Assembly: GCA_934339215.1 (NCBI GenBank)
Contig: CAKRHU010000031.1
Coordinates: forward strand, 1-10,855
DNA length: 10,855 nucleotides
DNA from: an uncultured Lacticaseibacillus sp.
Lineage (GTDB): Bacteria; Bacillota; Bacilli; Lactobacillales; Lactobacillaceae
Reading direction: 5' to 3'
Both the position numbers and the translations under genes were made by a program. The notes below the pieces were generated by a model that was not told the DNA's origin, did not search any database, and worked only from the letters and a program-made list of their open reading frames with translations. Below are positions 1-5,772 of this stretch, in pieces (position 1 is the first letter of the stretch; each line of letters begins with the position of its first letter).

Positions 1-70
1 GTTCAGATGGAAATCTTCGCTTGAAGTCTTCTGGTCAGAGATGTTCCACTTAGCTTGACAATTCAAGTGC

Positions 71-92
71 AAAAAAAAAGGCCTCATGACCT
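71..92 (-). terminator. Rho-independent terminator of pyrD
   Basis: Read on the minus strand, a short stem AGGTC-ATGA-GGCCT (5 pairs, one of them G-U) is followed by nine T residues. It lies 13 bases past the pyrD stop codon. The stem is short but the T run is strong. Confidence 0.65.
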
Positions 93-105
93 GCTTTTCA
101 TCCAT

Positions 106-1047
106 TTATTGAATGGTTTGGAGTTTGCCGCGAAAATCGGAGAGCTTGCTGTAGCCTTTTTCAGCCATCACCGCTTCCAGCTCGTGATTCAAGCGGTCAA
201 AGCAAGCGATGCCTTCAACTTGCAAAACCGTGCCGAGTTGCACCATATCAGCGCCGCACAATATTAAATCATACACATCGCGGCCAGTGGTGACGCCGCC
301 TGTGCCGATGATCGCAATGTCGTCGCGCAAGCGTTGGCGGAAAGCGCGGACGTTGGCTAAGGCAATCGGCTTGGCATAAGCGCCGCCGATGCCACCAAAG
401 CCACCTTTTGGCCGGATCAAAGCGGTATCGGTGGCGGGGTCAATCATCAAGCCGTTGCCCAACGAGTTGATCGAGTTGATGAACGTCAATGGGAAGCGAT
501 TGAGCAAGGCGGCCATTTGATCGAATTGGGCGAGATCAAAGAATGGTGGGAGCTTGACGCCGGCTGGTTTGGTGAAGATTTTGAATAAGTCAGTCAAGAT
601 TTGCTCAGTGGTATCAAAATCATAGGCGATTTGGGGCTTACCTGGGACGTTAGGGCAAGACAAATTAAATTCTGTGAGTCCGTTAAAGTCACTGACTTGG
701 ATTTTTGCTGCCAACAAGGTGTAATCTGATGGGCTCATGCCAGAAACTGAAATGAAAATCGGGTGATCGGGATGCTTGGCCTGAAAGTCTAAGGCGTAGT
801 CGAGATAATAATCGATGCCGTTGTTCGGCAAGCCCATGGAGTTGATACTGCCGAGCTCTAATTGATGGTAGCGGGGTTCTGGATTGCCGACTCGGGGGTT
901 TGGGGTGCCAGATTTGGTGACAAAGCTGCCGGCAGGGCTGGCATAGATTTCATCCAACTCCGTGGTGGTCATGCAATGCACGCCGCTGGCATTCATCAAA
1001 ACATTATCGAAGTGAAAATCTTGGATCGAAGAGGCTAAACTCGTCAA
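106..1047 (-). CDS. pyrD: Dihydroorotate dehydrogenase, class 1A (fumarate-dependent)
   Basis: This cytosolic FMN enzyme oxidises dihydroorotate to orotate in pyrimidine synthesis; class 1A enzymes pass the electrons to fumarate. The 313-residue protein has the family signatures in order: NASGVHCM (19-26), VTKSGTPNPR with the flavin-site lysine (about 43-52), LELGSINSMGLPNNGIDYY (63-81), NLSCPNVPGKPQ (128-139) with the active-site base Cys131, INSINSLGNG (190-199), GGFGGIGG (215-222) and the FMN phosphate loop GTGG (248-251). A Cys base at this place separates class 1 from the Ser of class 2. I chose a TTG start: the good AGGAG ribosome binding site overlaps the upstream in-frame GTG (1056), so that GTG cannot be used, while the TTG lies 8 bases after it and gives the usual distance to NASG. 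It is monocistronic, with its own promoter and terminator. No PyrR-type attenuator was seen. Confidence 0.95.
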   Translation of the reverse strand: MTSLASSIQDFHFDNVLMNASGVHCMTTTELDEIYASPAGSFVTKSGTPNPRVGNPEPRYHQLELGSINSMGLPNNGIDYYLDYALDFQAKHPDHPIFISVSGMSPSDYTLLAAKIQVSDFNGLTEFNLSCPNVPGKPQIAYDFDTTEQILTDLFKIFTKPAGVKLPPFFDLAQFDQMAALLNRFPLTFINSINSLGNGLMIDPATDTALIRPKGGFGGIGGAYAKPIALANVRAFRQRLRDDIAIIGTGGVTTGRDVYDLILCGADMVQLGTVLQVEGIACFDRLNHELEAVMAEKGYSKLSDFRGKLQTIQ

Positions 1048-1111
1048 CTCGGACACTCCTTTGATTGTTGATGTCCATCTGACCTGCTGTCAAATGTAGA
1101 CCTTGGCAAAT

Positions 1112-1140
1112 ATTAAACCACATCTTGAGGCCTTTGACTA
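1112..1140 (-). promoter_or_regulatory. Probable pyrD promoter
   Basis: On the minus strand, -35 TAGTCA (1135-1140) is separated by 17 bases from -10 TTTAAT (1112-1117). A TGG just upstream gives an extended -10. The transcript would have a leader of roughly 60 bases before the TTG start of pyrD. Confidence 0.45.
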
Positions 1141-1154
1141 GTAATTTGCGGATT

Positions 1155-1185
1155 AAAAAAGCCGAGACAACTTTAATGTTCGGCT
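1155..1185 (-). terminator. Terminator of the HicB-like gene
   Basis: On the minus strand, AGCCGA (1180-1185) pairs with TCGGCT (1160-1165), extended inward by ACA/TGT across a one-base bulge, and is followed by a T run. It lies just after the stop codon at 1197 and upstream of the pyrD promoter, so the two genes are separate units. Confidence 0.75.
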
Positions 1186-1196
1186 TCTCTCTCATA

Positions 1197-1595
1197 TTAG
1201 GAATTTGCAGCTTCGCGGGCTTTGTTTTGATGATGCACGAGTTTAGCCAATTGGCTGGCTTTGCGGCGAATTTCTGCTGGTGGTGCTTGCGGCAAGGTGA
1301 AGTGGGTGACCATTTTATGCGGGTCGAAATCTGGAGTCACGCTGACCAGAGAATAAAATACATTGTCTGCCGTGGCACTAGGTAATGTGGCGTGAGTGTA
1401 GGCAGTTAAGGCGGCTTCGTCTTTTGGTAAGTGGCTTAAAAAGTCGGCTAGCACGCGGTAGGAGTAATAGACGGCTTCTTCATAGGTCGCCCCAACCGCT
1501 TGCGCTTGGGGGATATTTACAAAACTGATTTCGTAGCCGTGCGCGGTTTCTTCATTGCGCGCGGCGAAATAATAACGTCGGGTTTTGTCTGCCAT
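1197..1595 (-). CDS. HicB-like orphan protein (antitoxin-type fold)
   Basis: The 132-residue protein is small and soluble, with no signal peptide or membrane segment. Residues from about 8 to 60 (YYFAARNEE..GYEISFVNIPQ..AVGATYEEAVYYSYRVLADFL) follow the HicB pattern: a beta strand, an acidic turn, the 'F-x-x-x-P' strand, 'G-x-T-x-x-E-A' and then a helix. In HicAB toxin-antitoxin systems HicB neutralises the RNA-cleaving HicA. No HicA-sized gene lies on either side, and no clear DNA-binding domain is visible in the C-terminal half, which ends in a basic helix (about 110-128). It may therefore be a domesticated or solitary HicB-like protein of other function. The ATG is preceded by AAAGGAG; a GTG three codons upstream overlaps that site and was rejected. 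The family assignment rests on pattern only. Confidence 0.6.
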   Translation of the reverse strand: MADKTRRYYFAARNEETAHGYEISFVNIPQAQAVGATYEEAVYYSYRVLADFLSHLPKDEAALTAYTHATLPSATADNVFYSLVSVTPDFDPHKMVTHFTLPQAPPAEIRRKASQLAKLVHHQNKAREAANS

Positions 1596-1656
1596 GATCG
1601 TCACTCCTTTGGATCACTTAGCTTTTGGCATAGCGAAATGATAGTTTCTGCATACT

Positions 1657-1684
1657 ATTATAGCACGGTTAAAATTATGAGCAA
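1657..1684 (-). promoter_or_regulatory. Promoter of the HicB-like gene
   Basis: On the minus strand there is a perfect -10 TATAAT (1657-1662) with an extended TGC just upstream and a -35 TTGCTC (1679-1684) 16 bases away. It would give a leader of about 55 bases. Between this promoter and the tRNA promoter (1685-1843) I see nothing I can name. Confidence 0.6.
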
Positions 1685-1843
1685 GTATATGAGTAAATTT
1701 TAATTTTCACAGGAGTTCTATTTTTTTAATGCAGGTGTTAACGACGGGTAAACACGACCAAATCACTGACTAAAAGTCCCAACACTTTTCGTTGAATGTC
1801 AACTGCATGTTGTTGCAAAATTATGGATTGTTGAAATTTCCCC

Positions 1844-1872
1844 TTGTCAAACGTCTACCTGCTTGCTATACT
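1844..1872 (+). promoter_or_regulatory. Promoter of tRNA-Gly
   Basis: -35 TTGTCA (1844-1849) and -10 TATACT (1867-1872) are separated by exactly 17 bases. The expected start is about 8 bases before the mature tRNA. This is the strongest promoter match in the window, as expected for a stable RNA. Confidence 0.8.
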
Positions 1873-1885
1873 AATAAACGTTGTT

Positions 1886-1956
1886 GCGGTTGTAGTTTAG
1901 TGGTAAAACTCCAGCTTCCCAAGCTGGCGTCGCGAGTTCGATTCTCGTCAACCGCT
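1886..1956 (+). tRNA. tRNA-Gly, anticodon CCC
   Basis: A full cloverleaf is present. The seven-pair acceptor stem is GCGGTTG/CAACCGC, the anticodon stem is CCAGC/GCTGG with loop TTCCCAA (anticodon 1918-1920), and the T arm is GCGAG-TTCGATT-CTCGT. The discriminator base is T (U73), as is usual for bacterial tRNA-Gly. The CCA end is not encoded. It decodes GGG. It is a single tRNA with its own promoter and terminator, directly upstream of the argS leader. Confidence 0.95.
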
Positions 1957-1960
1957 GCAG

Positions 1961-1989
1961 AACTGACGCGAGCATCGCGTCAGTTTTTT
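1961..1989 (+). terminator. Terminator of tRNA-Gly
   Basis: An 11-pair perfect stem, AACTGACGCGA / TCGCGTCAGTT with loop GCA, is followed by a T run (1984-1989). It starts 4 bases after the tRNA. Its sequence may also contain the argS promoter (see the next entry). Confidence 0.9.
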
Positions 1990-1992
1990 AAT
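1963..1992 (+). promoter_or_regulatory. Candidate argS promoter embedded in the tRNA terminator
   Basis: The T-box leader begins at about 1997, only 7 bases after the tRNA terminator, so a separate upstream promoter has no room. Within the terminator, CTGACG (1963-1968; 4 of 6 to TTGACA) and TTTAAT (1987-1992; 5 of 6 to TATAAT) are 18 bases apart. They predict a start at about 1998-2000, at the first base-paired part of the T-box leader. The alternative is read-through from the tRNA promoter. Confidence 0.35.
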
Positions 1993-1996
1993 TTAT

Positions 1997-2169
1997 CAGG
2001 AAGATCCTAGCGATACCGGTTCAGTGAAGCTGCGGGTGGTGTGAGCAGTTACGGTCGCTAGAGGCGCACCTGTGTGAACAGTTCAATATCGAGTGGACAA
2101 TTTGTCAATGAGAGTGGTACCGCGGGGAAACTCGTCTCTTGCAGAATTTTTGCAAAAGACGAGTTTTTT
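1997..2169 (+). promoter_or_regulatory. T-box riboswitch of argS (tRNA-Arg sensing)
   Basis: The T-box sequence AGTGGTACCGCGGG is at 2113-2126. Its TGG can pair with the free CCA end of an uncharged tRNA, and the next T would pair with discriminator A. It is followed by a terminator: AAACTCGTCT (2128-2137) with AGACGAGTTT (2157-2166), an inner TTGCA/TGCAA, and a T run to 2169. Stem I can be drawn as CAGG (1997-2000) with CCTG (2069-2072), CTAGCGA (2007-2013) with TCGCTAG (2055-2061), CCG with CGG, and a distal AGCTGC/GCAGTT arm. The internal loop AGGCGCA (2062-2068) places CGC (2065-2067), an arginine codon followed by A, at the specifier position. High uncharged tRNA-Arg should stabilise the antiterminator and switch argS on. 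Confidence 0.92.
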
Positions 2170-2190
2170 CGTATTCAAGGAGGAAAAATA

Positions 2191-3873
2191 ATGGACTTCA
2201 AACAACAAGTCGTATCAGCGTTGAGCCTGGCGACCGGTGATGATTTAAGCGCCGATCAAATCGCGCAATTATTGGAAACCCCAAAAACGTCAGATTTAGG
2301 CGATTATGCTTTCCCAACGTTTGCCTTGGCTAAAGTTTATCACAAAGCACCGAAGATGATCGCTGCAGACTTAGTCGAAAAAATCGACGCCAAGCCTTTT
2401 GAAGCAGTCAAAGCAGTCGGCGGCTACGTCAACTTCTTCTTAGACAAAGTCAGCTTTGCCCATGACACCTTGACTAGCATTGCCGACGATCCAGAACACT
2501 TCGGCGATTTGCAATTAGGCGCTGGCAACGTGCCAATCGACATGTCCAGCCCTAACATTGCCAAGCCAATGTCCATGGGTCACTTGCGCTCCACGGTGAT
2601 CGGCAATGCCTTGGCCAACATTTTGACCAAAGTGGGTTATTCCCCAATTAAAATCAACCACTTAGGTGACTGGGGCACGCAATTCGGGAAGCTGATCGTG
2701 GCTTACCGCAAGTGGGGCTCTGAAGCTGATGTCAAAAAAGACCCGATCCACTACTTGGTGAAATACTATGTGCAATTCCACGAAGAAGCTGAATCCGATC
2801 CAACCTTGGACGACCAAGCCCGCGCTGTGTTCAAACAACTTGAAGATGGCGATCCAGAAGTGCATCAATTGTGGTCATGGTTCCGTGAAGAATCTTTGAA
2901 AGAATTCACCCGCATTTATGACATGCTCGGCGTGAAGTTTGATTCCTTCAACGGCGAAGCGTTTTACAACGACAAAATGGACGGCGTGGTCAACGAACTT
3001 GAAGACAAGCACTTGTTGAAGTCTTCTCAAGGCGCTGAAATCGTCGATCTTGAAAAATACGACTTAAACCCAGCCTTGATTAAAAAGTCCGATGGCGCCA
3101 CGCTTTACATGACCCGGGATTTGGCTGCAGCGTTCTATCGTCACAACGAATACAACTTTGTGCAAAGCTTGTATGTTGTCGGTAACGAACAGCGCGAACA
3201 TTTTGACCAACTCAAAGCCGTTATCAAAGAAATGGGCTACGACTGGGCTGATGATATCCATCATATTCCATTCGGCTTGATTACTTCTGGTGGTAAGAAG
3301 TTGTCCACGCGTAAAGGTAACATCATCTTACTGGAAAAAGTCCTCAATGATGCCATCGAATTGGCCAAGAAACAAATCGCTGAAAAGCATCCTGACTTGG
3401 CCAATGCGGACCTTGTTGCGCATCAAGTCGGTGTCGGCGCTGTGATCTTCCATGATTTGAAGAACGAACGCTTAGATTCCTTTGACTTCAACTTGGAAGA
3501 AGTGGTGCGCTTTGAAGGTGAAACGGGTCCTTATGTGCAATACACCAATGCCCGTGCTAACAGCATTTTGCGTAAGACGGACACGCAGCCTGCCGCAGAT
3601 GTTGCGTTGACGGATCCGGCTGCTTGGGATGTGCTCAAAGCGTTAGGCGACTATCCAAACGTCATCGCGCGTGCGGCTAAAGCTTACGAACCTTCTGTGA
3701 TCGCTAAGTATGCGTTGAAGCTTGCCAAAGCCTTCAACAAATACTATGCCAACTCTAAAGTCTTGGTCGACGATGCGGAATTGCCAGCCCGTTTGGCCAT
3801 GGTCAAAGCTGTCAGCACCATTTTGACTTCTGCCCTGGCTTTGCTTGGTGTTGAAGCCCCAGCTGAAATGTAA
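2191..3873 (+). CDS. argS: Arginyl-tRNA synthetase
   Basis: This class I cytosolic enzyme charges tRNA-Arg with arginine using ATP. The 560 residues match the usual length. An N-terminal Add1 tRNA-binding domain (about 1-85) leads to the catalytic core with SSPNIAKP (119-126) and the HIGH-type motif SMGHLRST (128-135). The first His of HIGH is Ser here, a variant I believe occurs in other Firmicutes ArgS. The KMSKS-type loop is GKKLSTRKGN (368-377). The DALR anticodon-binding domain runs from about GETGPYVQYTNARA (443-456) to the typical LLGVEAPAEM end. The ATG is preceded by AAGGAGG at good spacing; an in-frame GTG far upstream (2074) lies inside the T-box leader and is rejected. It is controlled by the T-box and ends at its own terminator. 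Confidence 0.98.
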   Translation: MDFKQQVVSALSLATGDDLSADQIAQLLETPKTSDLGDYAFPTFALAKVYHKAPKMIAADLVEKIDAKPFEAVKAVGGYVNFFLDKVSFAHDTLTSIADDPEHFGDLQLGAGNVPIDMSSPNIAKPMSMGHLRSTVIGNALANILTKVGYSPIKINHLGDWGTQFGKLIVAYRKWGSEADVKKDPIHYLVKYYVQFHEEAESDPTLDDQARAVFKQLEDGDPEVHQLWSWFREESLKEFTRIYDMLGVKFDSFNGEAFYNDKMDGVVNELEDKHLLKSSQGAEIVDLEKYDLNPALIKKSDGATLYMTRDLAAAFYRHNEYNFVQSLYVVGNEQREHFDQLKAVIKEMGYDWADDIHHIPFGLITSGGKKLSTRKGNIILLEKVLNDAIELAKKQIAEKHPDLANADLVAHQVGVGAVIFHDLKNERLDSFDFNLEEVVRFEGETGPYVQYTNARANSILRKTDTQPAADVALTDPAAWDVLKALGDYPNVIARAAKAYEPSVIAKYALKLAKAFNKYYANSKVLVDDAELPARLAMVKAVSTILTSALALLGVEAPAEM

Positions 3874-3880
3874 TTTGAGG

Positions 3881-3912
3881 AATACCCGTTCACGTTGAAC
3901 GGGTATTTTTTT
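3881..3912 (+). terminator. Terminator of argS
   Basis: A 12-pair perfect stem, AATACCCGTTCA / TGAACGGGTATT with loop CGT, followed by a T run to 3912. It starts 7 bases after the argS stop. argR therefore needs its own promoter, which follows directly. Confidence 0.93.
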
Positions 3913-3923
3913 CGGTATTCGTG

Positions 3924-3949
3924 TGCTACAATATGCATAGATATTCATC
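3924..3949 (+). promoter_or_regulatory. argR promoter with an ARG box (ArgR operator)
   Basis: An extended -10, TGC-TACAAT (3924-3932), lies after the argS terminator. No good -35 is visible, which fits an extended -10 promoter. Directly after it, 3932-3949 reads TATGCATAGATATTCATC. Against the ARG box pattern TNTGAATWWWWATTCANW this matches all but three positions. The site covers the expected start of transcription and ends just before the ribosome binding site, so ArgR bound here would block its own gene. The operator match is seen in the sequence; autorepression is inferred. Confidence 0.65.
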
Positions 3950-3962
3950 AGGAGGGTCATTC

Positions 3963-4418
3963 ATGAATAAATCCCAACGACAAAACGCGTTGGCGCGTAT
4001 TATTAACCAAAAAGTGATCAGCACCCAAGACGAATTGTTAACGGAGCTGAAAAACGCCGGCATCGAAGCGACGCAAGCGACGATTTCTCGCGACATTCGC
4101 GAACTGCGCATCGTCAAAGCCCAAGATGCCAGCGGTGCGTTGCGGTATACTATTTTTCGTGGGGATAGCGAATCGCAACTGGAGCGCTTAGGCAATTCCA
4201 TTCGCGAAGTCGGCTTGTCCATCACCCGGGTGCGATTCATGAACGTGATCAAAACCTTGCCATCCAACGGGAACTTGTTAGCCGCGATTATTGATGACAT
4301 CAAGTTCGCTCAAGTGGTCGGGACATTGGCCGGGCATGATACCATCGTCGTGATCTCTCCAGATGAGGAATCCGCAATTTGGTTCAATCAACAATATGAT
4401 CGGGCCTTTAGTGACTAA
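3963..4418 (+). CDS. argR: Arginine repressor ArgR
   Basis: This is a hexameric, arginine-responsive DNA-binding regulator of arginine synthesis and breakdown genes. The 151 residues match the family. The N-terminal winged helix (1-70) carries ATQATISRDIREL (36-48), the recognition helix region. The C-terminal oligomerisation and arginine-binding domain ends with GTLAGHDTIVVI (120-131). In typical family members this loop reads G-D-D-T, and both Asp contact arginine; here the first is His125, so arginine binding may be changed or lost. Some lactic acid bacteria carry several ArgR paralogues with separate roles, and this could be one that works with a partner. The ATG follows GGAGGG (3951-3956) at good spacing. 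An ARG box just upstream points to autoregulation. The gene next to it is argS; no arginine biosynthesis gene is in the window. Confidence 0.95.
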   Translation: MNKSQRQNALARIINQKVISTQDELLTELKNAGIEATQATISRDIRELRIVKAQDASGALRYTIFRGDSESQLERLGNSIREVGLSITRVRFMNVIKTLPSNGNLLAAIIDDIKFAQVVGTLAGHDTIVVISPDEESAIWFNQQYDRAFSD

Positions 4419-4420
4419 AC

Positions 4421-4458
4421 AAAAGCACCGCAACGATAAATTTCGTTGCGGTGCTTTT
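4421..4458. terminator. Bidirectional terminator between argR and the membrane-protein gene
   Basis: A 16-pair stem, AAAAGCACCGCAACGA / TCGTTGCGGTGCTTTT, has a 6-base loop. T runs follow it on the plus strand and, more weakly, on the minus strand. It lies 2 bases after the argR stop and 5 bases after the stop of the convergent minus-strand gene, so it serves both. Confidence 0.92.
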
Positions 4459-4463
4459 TTCGA

Positions 4464-5315
4464 CTAGTTTTGACGATTACGATTCGCTTTAACCCCTTGA
4501 ATAAGCTGCCAACCCATCAAACTAAACGGGATAATCATCGTTAACACCACACCGCCAACTAGAAACCAAAGTGAATGATTGCCTCGATTCAGCCATGGAG
4601 CCGTCAGAGGTATCCGAACCAGAATGCCAAGTAGGCCAAACATCACTTCAACAAGCAAGAATGTCAATGCAATCGGGAAGAAACGAAATTTCTTACGATC
4701 GGCATTGAATTGAAAACCAGCTGCAATCAGGCAAAACGCGATGATTGTGACGGCGACAGGGGTGGATAACGTCAGCTTGAAATGGGTGTTGAGTGAAACA
4801 AATGTCGTCGGAATCAAAGCCCCAGCGCCACCACAGAGGATCACGATCAAACCTGTGATCAACCACTGATGTTTGGCGAACGCAATTTTGCCTAATCCCC
4901 ATGAAAAAGCCAAGAGGAAAACACCGATGCCGATCAGTCCGATCAGAAGTTTCCCCACATCGACTGGCTCGCTGGGGATGATCAAACTTGGTAGCCAAAG
5001 CAACACCGCATACCAAATGGTACCAGTTAACGTGACCCGGCGAATTTTCTGCCAATCATTCGGCAAAGCGCGCAACATGTCTTTTGCCACACCAGCAGGG
5101 GCCGTGCCAAAATAATCCGCCGCAGATTGGCCATTGGCTTGGGCGTCCAGGAGATTGTTAAGTAAATCGAGTAAATCAGTTTCCAGCTGCACGTTATTCT
5201 TCAACTTACCCCGCATGCGCAAGTAAACGACAATGTTGCCATAGAATTCTGCGTTTGCTTTGTTCAGCAAAAGACTGCGGTTTTGATTTTCCTGAATCAA
5301 CTCAGCTTCGTTCAT
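4464..5315 (-). CDS. Six-helix membrane protein with N-terminal HAAS/DUF1129-like domain, paired with PadR
   Basis: The 283-residue protein is of unknown function. The N-terminal 90 residues are cytosolic, helical and charged, with LETDLLDLLNNLLDAQANGQSA (44-65) followed by a short loop. This layout resembles the HAAS/DUF1129 type of domain found in proteins encoded next to PadR regulators. Six hydrophobic segments follow, at about 94-114, 122-141, 150-173, 185-203, 213-237 and 248-272, with short loops and a basic tail (NRNRQN). No transporter or enzyme motif is visible. Its ATG lies inside the padR gene, 14 bases before the padR end, with GGAGGA in front, so translation is probably coupled. 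By comparison with similar pairs it may modulate an envelope-stress or drug response, but this is inference. Confidence 0.8.
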   Translation of the reverse strand: MNEAELIQENQNRSLLLNKANAEFYGNIVVYLRMRGKLKNNVQLETDLLDLLNNLLDAQANGQSAADYFGTAPAGVAKDMLRALPNDWQKIRRVTLTGTIWYAVLLWLPSLIIPSEPVDVGKLLIGLIGIGVFLLAFSWGLGKIAFAKHQWLITGLIVILCGGAGALIPTTFVSLNTHFKLTLSTPVAVTIIAFCLIAAGFQFNADRKKFRFFPIALTFLLVEVMFGLLGILVRIPLTAPWLNRGNHSLWFLVGGVVLTMIIPFSLMGWQLIQGVKANRNRQN

Positions 5316-5652
5316 GGTCGTCTTCCTCCAAGTTTACGATCGATGCGACGTTAATTTTGAGCTGTTGCCATTCTGTTAAAAATTTGTGCTTTGCGGCGTG
5401 TCCGGCTGATGTCGGGGCGTAATATTTACGTTTCGGCCCATCTGCGGATTCTCGAAATTCACTTTTGAGCAGGCCTTTTTTCTCCATGGTCATCAATAAT
5501 GGATAAACAGTGCCTTTGGGAACATCGGTGAAGCCGAAGTCATCCAGGCGTTGTGTAATGGCGTAACCGTAAGAAGGCGACTGATCCAATAAGATCAACA
5601 AACAACCTTGCAGAACACCTTTGAGCATTTGGCTGGTTTCATTGCTGGCCAT
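5302..5652 (-). CDS. PadR family transcriptional regulator
   Basis: The 116-residue protein is a small winged-helix repressor of the PadR type (short, subfamily 2 size). Visible signatures are the N-terminal helix LKGVLQGCLLILLDQSPSYGY (10-30), the recognition region VPKGTVYPLLMTMEKKGLL (44-62), and the wing GPKRKYYAPTSAG (72-84). A C-terminal helix (about 85-105) likely forms the dimer interface, and the tail is acidic (EEDDHE). Proteins of this family bind as dimers and often repress their own operon plus a membrane or efflux gene, released by small hydrophobic compounds. The ATG at 5652 is preceded by AGAGGTGAT; an upstream TTG at 5679 lacks a ribosome binding site. It overlaps the downstream membrane-protein gene by 14 bases. 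An inverted repeat covers its promoter. Confidence 0.92.
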   Translation of the reverse strand: MASNETSQMLKGVLQGCLLILLDQSPSYGYAITQRLDDFGFTDVPKGTVYPLLMTMEKKGLLKSEFRESADGPKRKYYAPTSAGHAAKHKFLTEWQQLKINVASIVNLEEDDHERS

Positions 5653-5683
5653 GTCATCACCTCTAATATGTTTTACCAACTAG

Positions 5684-5712
5684 AAGATACCACGTCATTA
5701 CATAGTTTGCAA
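5684..5712 (-). promoter_or_regulatory. Promoter of the padR operon
   Basis: On the minus strand, -35 TTGCAA (5707-5712) and -10 TATCTT (5684-5689) are 17 bases apart. A TGG in front of the -10 makes it an extended -10. The start would fall about 25 bases before the padR ATG. Confidence 0.55.
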
Positions 5713-5721
5713 TACAAACTA
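5703..5721. promoter_or_regulatory. Candidate PadR operator (inverted repeat over the -35)
   Basis: TAGTTTG (5703-5709) and CAAACTA (5715-5721) form a perfect 7-base inverted repeat with a 5-base spacer. It contains the whole -35 of the padR promoter. A dimer bound here would block RNA polymerase. The binding protein is inferred to be PadR itself because the site is its own promoter. Confidence 0.55.
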
Positions 5722-5724
5722 GTG

Positions 5725-5759
5725 GAAAATAAAAATACCAACGATTAATTTTCGTTGGT
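5725..5759 (-). terminator. Terminator of the RluA-type gene
   Basis: On the minus strand, ACCAACGA (5752-5759) pairs with TCGTTGGT (5737-5744) across a 7-base loop and is followed by ATTTTTATTTT. It lies 13 bases past the stop of the pseudouridine synthase gene and directly upstream of the padR promoter. Confidence 0.8.
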
Positions 5760-5772
5760 CAAGTGGTTTGTT

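Noticed and set aside
54..67. CTTGA-CAAT-TCAAG hairpin near the window start
   Set aside because: Only five pairs, not followed by a T run in either useful direction; the pyrD terminator at 71-92 is the better call.
1125..1385. Plus-strand frame opposite the HicB-like gene
   Set aside because: It is antisense to a gene with a good promoter, ribosome binding site and terminator, and it has no initiation signal of its own.
2074..2190. N-terminal extension of ArgS from a GTG at 2074
   Set aside because: The region is the T-box antiterminator and terminator, and the ATG at 2191 has a strong AAGGAGG and gives the normal family N-terminus.
4693..5055. Alternative minus-strand frame inside the membrane-protein gene
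   Set aside because: The translation is rich in His, Arg and Cys without family pattern, typical of a shadow frame; the overlapping frame has six clean membrane helices.
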